From the NCBI RefSeq assembly GCF_900182575.1, contig NZ_FXSZ01000004.1:1-64000 (forward strand): DNA of 64,000 nucleotides. The letters are read 5' to 3'. A program made the position numbers and the translations under genes. Numbering within the stretch: the first letter of the stretch is position 1; each line of letters starts with the position of its first letter. The notes under the pieces were generated by a model that was given only the letters and a program-made list of their open reading frames with translations, did no database searches and was not told where the DNA came from. This DNA comes from Solitalea koreensis (GTDB lineage: Bacteria; Bacteroidota; Bacteroidia; Sphingobacteriales; Sphingobacteriaceae). This document shows, in pieces, positions 9,170 through 18,426 of the stretch.

Positions 9170-10024
9170 ATGAAAGAAATACTTACTAGCTGGATTGAAA
9201 ATTTGATACCGTGGCTTTTATCACAAGGAATAAAAATTATATTCATTGTAATAGGGGGCTATGTTTTAAATAAAGTGCTAAAAAAATTTATTGAAAAAAC
9301 GGTAAGAATCTCTGTTATTACTGATACCAGGCTCTCTAAGCATGCACAGAAAAAAAGAGAAGATACCTTAATTCGAATTTTTAAGGGAGCAAGTAACATC
9401 GTTCTCTTGGCCATCGTAGTCCTGATGATTCTTCAAGAAGTTGGTGTTCCAATCGGGCCGGTTTTGGCAAGTGCCGGAATTATTGGATTGGCAGTAGGTT
9501 TTGGGGGGCAATACCTTATACGCGATATAATTTCCGGGTTTTTTATTATCCTGGAAAATCAATACCGGATAGGGGATGTGGTTGACTTTGAAGGCACCTC
9601 GGGTTTGGTTGAAGATATTAGTTTGCGAATGACCACACTTAGGGATTTGGACGGAACTGTGCATCATGTTCCACATGGGGAAGTCAAAAAAGTGGCCAAC
9701 CTTTCAAAATACTTTTCGAGGATTAACCTGAATATAGGCATTTCATATGCGGCTAAGCTTGATCACGTTATAGAAGTGGTAAATGAAATAGGAATTGAAC
9801 TATCTGAAGATTCACAATGGAAAGAGTTTATTATAAAACCTCCTCAGTTTTTACGTATTGATGATTTTGCAGATTCTTCTATAATGATTAAAATTTTAGG
9901 AGAAACACAACCGCTTAAGCAATGGGACGTGACCGGTGAATTGAGAAAAAGATTGAAAATTGCTTTTGACAAAGAAGGAATAGAGATTCCATTTCCACAA
10001 AGGGTTGTTCATCAGGTTAAATAG
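9170..10024 (+). CDS. small-conductance mechanosensitive channel, MscS family
   Basis: 284 residues. Predicted membrane helices lie at about 13-35, 75-95 and a pore-lining Gly/Ala-rich helix at about 95-117 (AGIIGLAVGFGGQYLIRD). The MscS beta domain follows (DVVDFEGTSGLVEDISLRMT), then a soluble alpha/beta domain. Length and layout match the three-TM MscS type. These channels open under membrane tension at hypo-osmotic shock and release solutes such as trehalose. It sits between otsB and otsA, with gaps of 9 and 15 nt, so solute synthesis and emergency release are probably co-expressed. Confidence 0.93.
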   Translation: MKEILTSWIENLIPWLLSQGIKIIFIVIGGYVLNKVLKKFIEKTVRISVITDTRLSKHAQKKREDTLIRIFKGASNIVLLAIVVLMILQEVGVPIGPVLASAGIIGLAVGFGGQYLIRDIISGFFIILENQYRIGDVVDFEGTSGLVEDISLRMTTLRDLDGTVHHVPHGEVKKVANLSKYFSRINLNIGISYAAKLDHVIEVVNEIGIELSEDSQWKEFIIKPPQFLRIDDFADSSIMIKILGETQPLKQWDVTGELRKRLKIAFDKEGIEIPFPQRVVHQVK

Positions 10025-10039
10025 TTTTAAATTACTAGT

Positions 10040-12256
10040 ATGAAATTAAATTTAGCACTTACTTTATCTATTATTTTCGCCGTTGGATTAGTAGTATTTG
10101 GCTTTACATACCACCAGATATCAACTGAAAGAACAAAGCTTAATAATGAACTTGAAGTAAGAACAAGTCAAATAGCCGAAGAAATTGGCCGGGGTGGCTT
10201 TTTATCCTTCTTCCAAAACAATAAAAATCGTGCAGAGCACATACTTGATAGTATAAGTGTCAAATATCATTTGATTGGCATGGCCGTTTATTTTAATAAT
10301 GATAGCATCCTTGTTAATAAAGCGGTTGCATCATTGATACCATCATCGCTTGATTATATTACTCAGGCATTAGTGGCTGATACCTCGCTATTCAATTATG
10401 TTTCTAACGGTCATCCCAAAACACTATTGTACATACGGCCGATACAGCAGGACAATAATATTTCAAACAAAGCAATTGTACTTTATGTAGACGCAGATTA
10501 CATAGGAAATATAATTAGCGGAATTTGGTTAAGAAATTTCTTAAGATGGTTTGTACAGGCTTTGATCGTATCGTTTGTTACCGTTGTGATAATTAGATGG
10601 GGGATTTTTAGCCCAATTAATAAAATTGTTGAATGGGTGAAAGCTGCACGAGTGGGGAATATAAACCAGTTGCAAGAACCACCGGCAGGTTTTCTTGCTC
10701 CGCTTCATACAGAAATTGTACACATTGCCAAAGCAATGCATGAAGCCAAAGAAATTGCCAAAGAAGAAGCCCTGCTAAGAACACATAGTGCTGCAATCTG
10801 GACTCCTGAACGATTGAAGGTAGAGGTGAGTAACCTGTTGGAAAACAGAAAGATGGTGGTGGTGTCTAATCGTGAACCCTATATGCACTTTCATGAGGGG
10901 AAAAGAATAAAATGCATAGTGCCTGCCAGTGGTATGATTACCGCTATGGAGCCAATATTAAAAGCATGTGGTGGTTTGTGGATTGCCTCCGGATCAGGAG
11001 ATGCCGATAGAGAAACCGTGGATATACATGATAAAATTCAGGTGCCACCGGAAGAGCCAAAATACACTTTGAGAAGATTATGGCAAACGAAAGAAGAAGA
11101 AGACCATTTTTATTACGGTTTTTCGAATGAAGGATTATGGCCTCTTTGTCATATTGCCCATACCCGCCCAACGTTTAGAGAGGTGGATATGAAGTACTAC
11201 CGACAAGTTAATGAGAATTTTGCAAAAGCAGTTTTGGCCGAAACAGCCGATGAAGAAGAGCCATTTATATTAATACAAGACTATCATTTTGCGCTTTTGC
11301 CCGAAATGATCAAGCGCGAAAAGCCGAAAGCCAGAGTGGCGATCTTTTGGCATATACCATGGCCAAATCCTGAATCATTTGGCATTTGCCCTTGGCAAAG
11401 AGAAATATTACTGGGAATGCTTGGTGCGGATTTGATCGGATTTCATACCCAGTACCATTGTAATCATTTTCTGGAAACGGTTAATAGTGCCTTGGAATCA
11501 AGAGTGTTGTGGGAGAATTTTTCAGTTAGTAAGGCAGGACATACAACTCTTGTCAAGCCGTTTCCCATCAGTATAGCGTTTACTTTAAAAGATTATGATA
11601 AGGTAACGCCAAAATCGAGTGCAGCTCATCTGCTTCAGGAGAATGGTATCACCGCACAATTTATGGGCATTGGTGTTGACCGGATTGACTACACCAAGGG
11701 CATTATTGAAAAATTCCTTGCTGTTGAACGTTTCCTGGAAAAAAATCCAACTTATCAAGGGAAGTTTACGTTTGTGCAAATTGGTGCCCCTAGCCGTACG
11801 TTGTTAAAAAGTTATTCTGACATGCAAAATGCTGTTGAAAAGGAAGCCGAGCGCATTAATTGGCGTTTCAAGTCGAAAAACTGGAAGGCCATATTGCTGT
11901 TAAAGCGTCATCATAGTCATGAGGAAATAACACCTTACTATGCTTCTGCCGACTTTTGCATGGTTACCTCTTTACATGACGGAATGAATTTAGTGGCAAA
12001 GGAATTCGTTGCCACAAGGGGTAATAACGATGGCTCCCTTATTTTAAGTCGTTTTGCAGGTGCGTCACAAGAGTTGCAAGGAGCAATCATTATTAATCCA
12101 TATGATATTGAAAAATCTGCTGATGCAATAAAAAAAGCGTTGGAAATGCCGGAGGATGAGCAACAGTTACGGATGAAACAAATGCGGCAAGTAATTGTGG
12201 GGAATAATATTTACTCTTGGGCCGCCGACCTTATAAAAAGTATGGCAGCTATTTAA
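10040..12256 (+). CDS. otsA: membrane-tethered trehalose-6-phosphate synthase with sensor-like N-terminus
   Basis: 738 residues. The first about 270 are not part of a normal OtsA. They comprise TM1 at about 5-25, an extracytoplasmic segment of about 140 residues, TM2 at about 168-187 and a HAMP-like stretch (ending near 240). The GT20 catalytic domain starts at MVVVSNREPY (about residue 272). It contains HIPWPNPESF, GVDRIDYTKGI (about 545-555) and the donor-binding DGMNLVAKEF. This domain makes trehalose-6-phosphate from UDP- or other NDP-glucose and glucose-6-phosphate. The layout suggests a cytoplasmic enzyme whose activity responds to a periplasmic or membrane signal, which is inference. 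It is third of four genes, 13 nt before nhaD. Confidence 0.9.
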   Translation: MKLNLALTLSIIFAVGLVVFGFTYHQISTERTKLNNELEVRTSQIAEEIGRGGFLSFFQNNKNRAEHILDSISVKYHLIGMAVYFNNDSILVNKAVASLIPSSLDYITQALVADTSLFNYVSNGHPKTLLYIRPIQQDNNISNKAIVLYVDADYIGNIISGIWLRNFLRWFVQALIVSFVTVVIIRWGIFSPINKIVEWVKAARVGNINQLQEPPAGFLAPLHTEIVHIAKAMHEAKEIAKEEALLRTHSAAIWTPERLKVEVSNLLENRKMVVVSNREPYMHFHEGKRIKCIVPASGMITAMEPILKACGGLWIASGSGDADRETVDIHDKIQVPPEEPKYTLRRLWQTKEEEDHFYYGFSNEGLWPLCHIAHTRPTFREVDMKYYRQVNENFAKAVLAETADEEEPFILIQDYHFALLPEMIKREKPKARVAIFWHIPWPNPESFGICPWQREILLGMLGADLIGFHTQYHCNHFLETVNSALESRVLWENFSVSKAGHTTLVKPFPISIAFTLKDYDKVTPKSSAAHLLQENGITAQFMGIGVDRIDYTKGIIEKFLAVERFLEKNPTYQGKFTFVQIGAPSRTLLKSYSDMQNAVEKEAERINWRFKSKNWKAILLLKRHHSHEEITPYYASADFCMVTSLHDGMNLVAKEFVATRGNNDGSLILSRFAGASQELQGAIIINPYDIEKSADAIKKALEMPEDEQQLRMKQMRQVIVGNNIYSWAADLIKSMAAI

Positions 12257-12269
12257 TTACTATTTATTA

Positions 12270-13535
12270 ATGGGAATCATTACCGTAACGTTCATAATTG
12301 GCTATTTATTTATAACGCTTGAACATGTAATAAATGTTAATAAGGCTGCATCTGCTTTACTCACAGGGGTGCTCTGCTGGACGTTCTATGCTTTTTATGC
12401 AGGAGATCCTGAATCTATAACCGAACAATTAAGCCATCATTTAGGAAAAATTTCAGGTATCATTTTCTTCTTAATGGGTGCAATGACAATTGTTGAACTC
12501 GTTGATGCCCATGATGGGTTTGATGTGATTACCAATGCTATTAAGACCTCCAATAAGCAAAAGTTAATCTGGATAATTTGTATCCTTTCATTTTTATTGT
12601 CAGCCGTTCTAGATAATCTTACCACCACTATTGTAATGGTTTCTTTACTGCGAAAACTCATAGCGGATAAAAATGATAGGCTCCTTTTAATAGGTATGGT
12701 GGTGATTGCGGCTAATGCAGGAGGTGTTTGGTCGCCCATTGGAGATGTTACCACTACCATGCTTTGGATTGGCGGTCGAATCACTACAAAATATACTTTG
12801 GTTAATTTGTTCCTTCCAAGTTTGGTTTGCATGATTGTACCCTTGATCTTCGTTACCTTCAGGATAAAGGGGAAGGTTAATAAAGTTGCTTTTACCAAAG
12901 CGAAGGCTGATGCAGCCTCTACTTTTGAACGAAAAGTGATTTTCTTTTCCGGGATAGGGGTTCTGCTCTTCGTTCCTGTTTTTAAAACGACCACTCATTT
13001 GCCACCTTTTATGGGAATGCTCTTTGGCTTGGGACTGCTTTGGATTATTTCTGAAATCATACACAAAGACAAAGATGAAATAGACAAAAACGCATATTCA
13101 GTGCTGCATGCTCTTCGAAAAATTGATATGCCGAGTGTATTATTTTTTCTTGGTATTCTTATTTCTATTTCGGCAATCGAATCAACAGGGCAGTTAAAAC
13201 AATTTGCCTCTGTAATGGAAGCGAAAATAGGGAACGTAAATATTTTAGTTCTTTCAATTGGACTGCTTTCTGCTATCGTAGATAATGTACCTATTGTGGC
13301 TGCTTCAATGGGTATGTATGATTTACAGGTATATGCCGTTGATCATTACTTTTGGGGCTTATTGGCTTATTCAGCAGGAACGGGAGGAAGTGCACTCATC
13401 ATTGGTTCAGCTGCCGGTGTAGCAGCCATGGGCATGGAGAAAATCAGTTTCTTTTGGTATCTGAGAAACATCACTTTATTAGCTTTACTGGGCTATTTTT
13501 CAGGTGCTATTGTTTTTATATTGCAATCGCACTAG
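12270..13535 (+). CDS. nhaD: Na+/H+ antiporter, NhaD type
   Basis: 421 residues, almost entirely hydrophobic with about 11-13 predicted membrane helices. Conserved NhaD/ArsB-like motifs include DNLTTTIVMVSLLRK, ANAGGVWSPIGDVTTTMLW and the second inverted-repeat motif DNVPIVAASMGMY. The family expels sodium in exchange for protons at the inner membrane. It is last in the otsB-mscS-otsA-nhaD unit (gap 13 nt), which gives the operon a coherent osmotic and salt-stress role. The length is in the family range, and the start ATG immediately precedes the first hydrophobic helix. Confidence 0.9.
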   Translation: MGIITVTFIIGYLFITLEHVINVNKAASALLTGVLCWTFYAFYAGDPESITEQLSHHLGKISGIIFFLMGAMTIVELVDAHDGFDVITNAIKTSNKQKLIWIICILSFLLSAVLDNLTTTIVMVSLLRKLIADKNDRLLLIGMVVIAANAGGVWSPIGDVTTTMLWIGGRITTKYTLVNLFLPSLVCMIVPLIFVTFRIKGKVNKVAFTKAKADAASTFERKVIFFSGIGVLLFVPVFKTTTHLPPFMGMLFGLGLLWIISEIIHKDKDEIDKNAYSVLHALRKIDMPSVLFFLGILISISAIESTGQLKQFASVMEAKIGNVNILVLSIGLLSAIVDNVPIVAASMGMYDLQVYAVDHYFWGLLAYSAGTGGSALIIGSAAGVAAMGMEKISFFWYLRNITLLALLGYFSGAIVFILQSH

Positions 13536-13858
13536 TGGTCCGTTAATAACTTTCTGAAAGTAACAATTATAAAAGGATTCTATATTTTTATGCAGTAAAG
13601 CCACAAAGCGCTTCTTCCTTGAATCTTATAACCGTGCCTTGTTTGTGCGTGATCCCGTTTTTTCTAAGGAGTTTACAAGCATTAGTTTAAAAGCCATTTA
13701 CGGTTTTCTTGGCATTTTGACTTATTAATTAGCAACTTTGCATTCTGTTCACAAAGCGTAATCAATCACGGTTACGCTTTTTTTGTCTTCTGTAAATAAT
13801 AAACCAAACTCACCAACGGCTTATTCTTCCGTTGTTATGATAATTAAAACCCATACTA
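13536..13858. other. intergenic region with possible gene remnant and a terminator
   Basis: No complete gene. From 13576 to 13728 a plus-strand frame of about 50 codons runs without a start codon, reading SKATKRFFLESYNRALFVRD and on to KAIYGFLGILTY before TAA. Its composition looks protein-like, but I cannot assign a family. It may be chance or the end of a lost gene. The terminator at 13753-13784 then isolates the SNF2 helicase gene. Confidence 0.35.
13753..13784 (+). terminator. rho-independent terminator before the helicase gene
   Basis: AAAGCGTAA (13753-13761) pairs with TTACGCTTT (13772-13780) across a 10-nt loop and is followed by further T residues. Confidence 0.7.
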
Positions 13859-16786
13859 ATGAGCGTTTCGACCAAGTTGCCTTTTAAACTCATTTATGCA
13901 TTGGATGTTCATCCGCAATTTGGACATCTGTTAAAACCTTTTGTTGTTCAGTGTAATGAAGATGGAAACTTAGGTTTTGCATTTAAATCAGTTACCACGG
14001 GTAATATGAACGATTTTGAAATTAATATGGATGATTTGGATCGGGAACTGATTGGGCTTTCTGAATTAATGGATCCTCAGGCGGTTTATAAGAAGTTTAG
14101 TGATAAATCCACCAGAAACATTCAGCAATTCATTGACAAATATTATGTGAAAGGGAAATTAGATAAAGCGCTTGATCCAATTCGCACTTTTGTTCGCCAG
14201 CATACTGATAAGCTTCGTAAACGCTTTCTCGAATTAGCGAAGTCAAAACATGTTTGTGAATTCAGTAAAGAAGGCCCGCCGATGTGGAAACAGCTGAATT
14301 ACGCTACGGCGCAAGCTGAGTTAGGTTATTTTTTTAGTAGAAATGCTGAGGGCTTGTGTTATCAAGTTCAAGTGTTTTTTAATCAACAACCCGTTTCGGT
14401 TACAAACAATGGGTCTTCGCTCTTCTGTTTGGAGCCTGTAATTCTTATTGCGGGAGAAATGATTTATTCTTTTGATGAGAACAGTGATGGCAAAAAGTTA
14501 CAGCCATTTCTTACACGCGATGTGATCATCATCCCCAAAGAACGCGAAGCAGATTATTTTGAAAAATTTATTAAGCCCATGGTGGCAGCCAATGAAGTGC
14601 ATGCTGCAGGTTTTGATATTATTTCAGAAACATCAATGCCGTCTGCCGTTTTACATATTGCTGAAGAAAAACCATCAACACAACAAAATATCTTTGATAC
14701 AGCCAGAGCTTCCGTCACAGAGGGACTGATGGTTTTTGAACTTAAGTTTTTGTATGGACGATTTACCTTTCGAAGCGGTTTAGGAGGCAACACCGTTAAG
14801 CTCATTACAGAAAATGATCATTACACTTTCTATAAGGTAAGCCGTAATGAAATTATTGAATCTGATATTAATAGCTGGTTCACTTCATCTGGTTTAGCCC
14901 TTGCCGGACATAAGATAGCCTGGCCGCGTAAAAAGGCCTTTGATTGGTTAAGTAGGAATTATGCTGCATTGAAAGCAAATGGAGTGATCGTAAAACAACC
15001 GGAAGGGACTTCTGATGAAGCTAAACACTATTTTATTGGTGAAGCTAAGATTGATTTGCAGGTTAGCGAAAATCGTGACTGGTTCGATGTTAAAGCTGTC
15101 GTTCGATTTGGTGAGTTTGAAATTCCGTTTATCAGCATTTATCAAAAAATTAAGCAGGGCAAACATGAACTTGTTTTGCCTAATGGCGAAACAGCCATCA
15201 TTCCCGATACTTGGTTTGAGCATTATTCCGGCTTATTGAATTTTGTGCAAGAGCAAGAGGGCGATGTTTTATTGCTAAAGAAGCATCATTTGGCTTTGGC
15301 TCAGGAACTTCAAAAAAACAAATTACTTAAACTCAATATAAGTGAAAAGCTGGAGCAGTTGAGAAACATCGATCAATTAAAGGAATATGACTTGCCTGCC
15401 GGTTTTATAGGCGAACTTCGTCCTTATCAAAAAGCAGGCTACAATTGGATGCGATTTTTGAATGAGTTCGATTTGGGTGGTTGTTTAGCAGATGATATGG
15501 GTCTGGGTAAAACAGTACAAACATTGGCTCTTTTACAATGGCAGAAAGAGTACATGCCCGGTCATAAATCTTTATTGGTCTTACCTAAATCTTTAATATA
15601 TAACTGGCATCTTGAAGCCCGCAGGTTTGCTCCTGAGCTTAAGATTGTAGTGCATGCGGGCTCCGATCGGGCTAAAACAAATCGGCATTTTTCAAAAGCA
15701 GATATCGTAATTACTTCCTATCCGGTATTGCGTCAGGATTTGGACTTGTTCCGTTCGTTTTATTTCAATTACATTGTATTAGATGAAGCTCAGGCGATTA
15801 AAAATCCATCCTCGACAATTGCTCAATCGGTAATGGAATTGCAAGGTAAACACCGCTTAATTCTTACAGGTACCCCGGTTGAAAATTCAACTATGGATCT
15901 TTGGTCACAAATGAACTTTATAAATCAAGGTTTGCTGGGAACGCAAACATGGTTTAAAAAGGAATATACTCAGGCAATTGAAAAAAATGCAGACGAAAAT
16001 CGTGCAATTAGATTGCATGCCATGGTTAAACCTTTTGTGTTGCGACGCCTAAAGTCGCAGGTGGCAGCTGATCTCCCTGAAAAAACCATCAATATTCATT
16101 ATTGCGCAATGTCTTCTGACCAGGAGGAAATATACGAGCGAATGAAGGCACAGTGCCGCAGGTTGATTTTGGAGGAATTGGAAGAAGGAAAATCTAAATT
16201 TCAACTTTTGGAAGGTCTCATGCGATTGCGTCAAATCGCTAATCATCCTCAATTGGCTGATAAGAAATATGATGGCCTATCTGGGAAGTTGGACGAAGTA
16301 AAAGACATGCTTCAAACCGTTACCGATGAAAAAAATAAGGTGTTGGTTTTTAGTCAGTTTGTAAATCATTTGCAATTGGTACGCACCTTTTTAGAGGAGC
16401 AATGCATTTCATATTGCTACCTGGATGGCTCCACCGAAAATCGACAGGAGCAAGTGGATCGCTTCCAAAATGATGAAACGGTAAAAGTGTTTCTGATATC
16501 ATTAAAAGCTGGGGGAACTGGTTTAAATCTTACTCGTGCAGGATATGTGTTTTTATTAGATCCATGGTGGAATCCTGCTGCTGAAGCCCAAGCTATTGAT
16601 CGTGCTCATCGCATCGGACAAAAGAATACTGTCATGGTGTATAAATTTATTACTAAAGATACCGTGGAAGAGAAAATTTTAGCCTTGCAAGACAGTAAAA
16701 CGCGTTTGGCCCAAAGTTTAATTACTGCTGAAGAAGGCTTTGTTAAAAGCCTAAGCAAGGAAGATATAGAATCTCTACTTTCATAA
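13859..16786 (+). CDS. SNF2-family DNA-dependent ATPase/helicase
   Basis: 975 residues. The N-terminal half (about 1-500) is beta-rich and lacks an obvious SWIM zinc motif. The SNF2 ATPase follows: Walker A DDMGLGKTVQT (about 545), Walker B DEAQAIKNPSS (about 641), motif III LTGTPVENS. The helicase C domain has VFSQFVNHLQ, GGTGLNLTRAGYV and the DPWWNPAAEAQAIDRAHRIG signature of RapA/Swi2-Snf2 proteins. They translocate on double-stranded DNA and remodel protein-DNA contacts; the bacterial role is poorly defined. No methylase or restriction genes are adjacent, so I do not call it a defence component. The ATG start is followed by a plausible N-terminus. Confidence 0.92.
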   Translation: MSVSTKLPFKLIYALDVHPQFGHLLKPFVVQCNEDGNLGFAFKSVTTGNMNDFEINMDDLDRELIGLSELMDPQAVYKKFSDKSTRNIQQFIDKYYVKGKLDKALDPIRTFVRQHTDKLRKRFLELAKSKHVCEFSKEGPPMWKQLNYATAQAELGYFFSRNAEGLCYQVQVFFNQQPVSVTNNGSSLFCLEPVILIAGEMIYSFDENSDGKKLQPFLTRDVIIIPKEREADYFEKFIKPMVAANEVHAAGFDIISETSMPSAVLHIAEEKPSTQQNIFDTARASVTEGLMVFELKFLYGRFTFRSGLGGNTVKLITENDHYTFYKVSRNEIIESDINSWFTSSGLALAGHKIAWPRKKAFDWLSRNYAALKANGVIVKQPEGTSDEAKHYFIGEAKIDLQVSENRDWFDVKAVVRFGEFEIPFISIYQKIKQGKHELVLPNGETAIIPDTWFEHYSGLLNFVQEQEGDVLLLKKHHLALAQELQKNKLLKLNISEKLEQLRNIDQLKEYDLPAGFIGELRPYQKAGYNWMRFLNEFDLGGCLADDMGLGKTVQTLALLQWQKEYMPGHKSLLVLPKSLIYNWHLEARRFAPELKIVVHAGSDRAKTNRHFSKADIVITSYPVLRQDLDLFRSFYFNYIVLDEAQAIKNPSSTIAQSVMELQGKHRLILTGTPVENSTMDLWSQMNFINQGLLGTQTWFKKEYTQAIEKNADENRAIRLHAMVKPFVLRRLKSQVAADLPEKTINIHYCAMSSDQEEIYERMKAQCRRLILEELEEGKSKFQLLEGLMRLRQIANHPQLADKKYDGLSGKLDEVKDMLQTVTDEKNKVLVFSQFVNHLQLVRTFLEEQCISYCYLDGSTENRQEQVDRFQNDETVKVFLISLKAGGTGLNLTRAGYVFLLDPWWNPAAEAQAIDRAHRIGQKNTVMVYKFITKDTVEEKILALQDSKTRLAQSLITAEEGFVKSLSKEDIESLLS

Positions 16787-16834
16787 TTTGGTATTCGTGC
16801 AGAATAGCCTTATCTTAACATTAAGAAAATCAAT

Positions 16835-17518
16835 ATGTTAAGAAGGTTTACTTTGTCTGTTTTGCTCTGTTGGCTAAGCGTTAATTGTAATGCCCAGCTG
16901 GTGTACACCAGCTATAGTGCTGGTATTGAAGGGGGAGCTACTTTCGCTTTTATGGATGCGGAGAATCCCATAACCAGCAGCGCGTTTGGAGTCACACTTG
17001 ATGCCAATGTTACTCCTTATTCATTTTTTAAGCTCGAATTTCAAACGGGTAAATTAGAAGGTGGATCTGAAACTACTGTCCGTCAGTTTACAAATAAATA
17101 TAATTACATCGGCGTCACTTATAATCAGGGATTGGGCGATTTGCTGAACTTCAATCCCAACAAACTGCATAAGTTTTACAAAAGTATTTATGCAGGTTTA
17201 GGTTTGGGATTAATTTTTAATAATATCACGGACATAAAAGCGGTTGCTGATAGTACTCAGGGTATCAGCATTTACAATAAAAACAATGAGATTGTTTTCC
17301 CGCTCAACATTGGCTACACCTATCATTATAGAACTAAAACTGGTTTGAATCCTTTTAGCGCCACAATTAATTATCAATTTACTTTATCGTTTAGTGATGT
17401 GCTCGATGGTTATGAGTGGAATCCTGCTAGTCACAGCAAGGATTTTTATGGCTTCGTTTCGCTTGGTGTTAAATATAATTTTGGGAAAGAGCAAATTTAT
17501 TATCGTCTTCGAAAATGA
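16835..17518 (+). CDS. outer-membrane beta-barrel protein, function unknown
   Basis: 227 residues. The signal peptide ends near NCNAQ (residue about 21). Alternating hydrophobic and aromatic strands follow (YTSYSAGIEGGATF, YNYIGVTYNQGL, YHYRTKTGLNP). The C-terminal strand FYGFVSLGVKYNFG is typical of small outer-membrane barrels of 8-10 strands. No family name is supportable. Its stop codon overlaps the start of the next gene by four bases (ATGA), so the two are translationally coupled. Confidence 0.72.
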   Translation: MLRRFTLSVLLCWLSVNCNAQLVYTSYSAGIEGGATFAFMDAENPITSSAFGVTLDANVTPYSFFKLEFQTGKLEGGSETTVRQFTNKYNYIGVTYNQGLGDLLNFNPNKLHKFYKSIYAGLGLGLIFNNITDIKAVADSTQGISIYNKNNEIVFPLNIGYTYHYRTKTGLNPFSATINYQFTLSFSDVLDGYEWNPASHSKDFYGFVSLGVKYNFGKEQIYYRLRK

Positions 17519-17868
17519 ACATTGAATTATTAAGAGATCATTGTGTTTCTAAAAATGGAGTGACAGAAGAATGTCCTTTTGGAGACGATACATTGGTGTT
17601 TAAAGTAAAAGGTAAAATGTTTTGCCTGATCAGTTTGTCCGATCCTAACTTTTGCAACTTAAAATGTGCTCCTGAATATGCCATTGAATTACGAGAAAAA
17701 TATGCCGAGGTACAGCCCGGTTATCATATGAGTAAGAAACATTGGAATACGGTTAACTTCAAGGGTGCTCTTACTGATAAAGAAATCTTGCATTGGATAG
17801 ATGATTCTTATAACCTGGTTATTGCCGGCTTGCCTGTAAAGCTTAAACAAGAACTATTGGAGAAGTAA
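17515..17868 (+). CDS. MmcQ/YjbR family (CyaY-like fold) protein
   Basis: 117 residues, the usual length. Conserved family features are EECPFGDDTLVFKVKGKMF near the N-terminus, PGYHMSKKHWNTV in the middle and WIDDSYNLVIAGLP near the end. The family is annotated as DNA-binding on structural grounds but its function is not settled. The start overlaps the stop of the barrel gene by 4 nt. Cytoplasmic, no signal peptide. Confidence 0.88.
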   Translation: MNIELLRDHCVSKNGVTEECPFGDDTLVFKVKGKMFCLISLSDPNFCNLKCAPEYAIELREKYAEVQPGYHMSKKHWNTVNFKGALTDKEILHWIDDSYNLVIAGLPVKLKQELLEK

Positions 17869-17976
17869 TTGGTGAATTGTTGTAAGTTGTTTTTGAGGCT
17901 GTTTTAGAAAAGCAGCGGTTGAGAAGCTATTATATATATGAGTTTGGTGCAGTAATTATCCTTAAATCACAAAATC

Positions 17977-18213
17977 ATGTGGAAAGAAGAAAACGATCAG
18001 CTTTCGCGAACTTTTCAGTTCCAAAACTTTATTGAGGCCTGGGGATTTATGAACAAAGTGGCGTTAATTGCCGAAAAAATGAACCATCACCCCAATTGGT
18101 TAAACGTTTACAATCGCGTTGAAATCAATCTTTGTACACATGATGCCGGCGACAAGGTAACCGAACGTGATCACAAATTAGCTGCGGCAATTGACAAGGT
18201 TTATAAAGGCTAA
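17977..18213 (+). CDS. pterin-4a-carbinolamine dehydratase (DCoH/PhhB family)
   Basis: 78 residues, somewhat shorter than typical family members (about 95) because the N-terminus begins directly at WKEENDQLSRTFQFQNF. The active-site block MNHHPNWLNVYNRVEINLCTH contains the paired histidines and the conserved Asn-Trp. The last part TERDHKLAAAIDKVY is standard. The enzyme dehydrates 4a-hydroxytetrahydrobiopterin during recycling of the pterin cofactor of aromatic amino-acid hydroxylases. No hydroxylase gene is nearby. Confidence 0.93.
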   Translation: MWKEENDQLSRTFQFQNFIEAWGFMNKVALIAEKMNHHPNWLNVYNRVEINLCTHDAGDKVTERDHKLAAAIDKVYKG

Positions 18214-18216
18214 TTT

Positions 18217-18224
18217 TAAATTTG
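18217..18224 (+). promoter_or_regulatory. TAnnTTTG -7 element in the intergenic region before the barrel/PEKQ gene
   Basis: TAAATTTG lies just after the dehydratase stop, about 200 nt before the next start codon. If used, it would give a leader of about 195 nt. No good -33 element is visible, so confidence is low. Confidence 0.3.
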
Positions 18225-18426
18225 CACAACAAAACATATATTTATATGATTATCAATAGGTTGTGTTCTGTTTTTGAATAAAATATAGTAAATTACAGTA
18301 TAAACATAGCCTATGAAAAATTGCTAAAGGAACATTTAAATCTTTTTGTCATTAATTTCATTTTATTTTAAAATCTGAATAGCAGTAGATTGTAGTATTG
18401 GTTTTTAACATCAAAATTCATTGATT

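Noticed and set aside
12437..12994. 185-codon antisense frame inside nhaD
   Set aside because: It lies opposite a conserved antiporter in register with its codons, has biased low-complexity hydrophobic content and no homologous motif.
13859..16786. SNF2 helicase as part of a defence system (DISARM-like)
   Set aside because: No methyltransferase, nuclease, DUF1998 or PLD partner lies nearby; neighbours are housekeeping or envelope genes.
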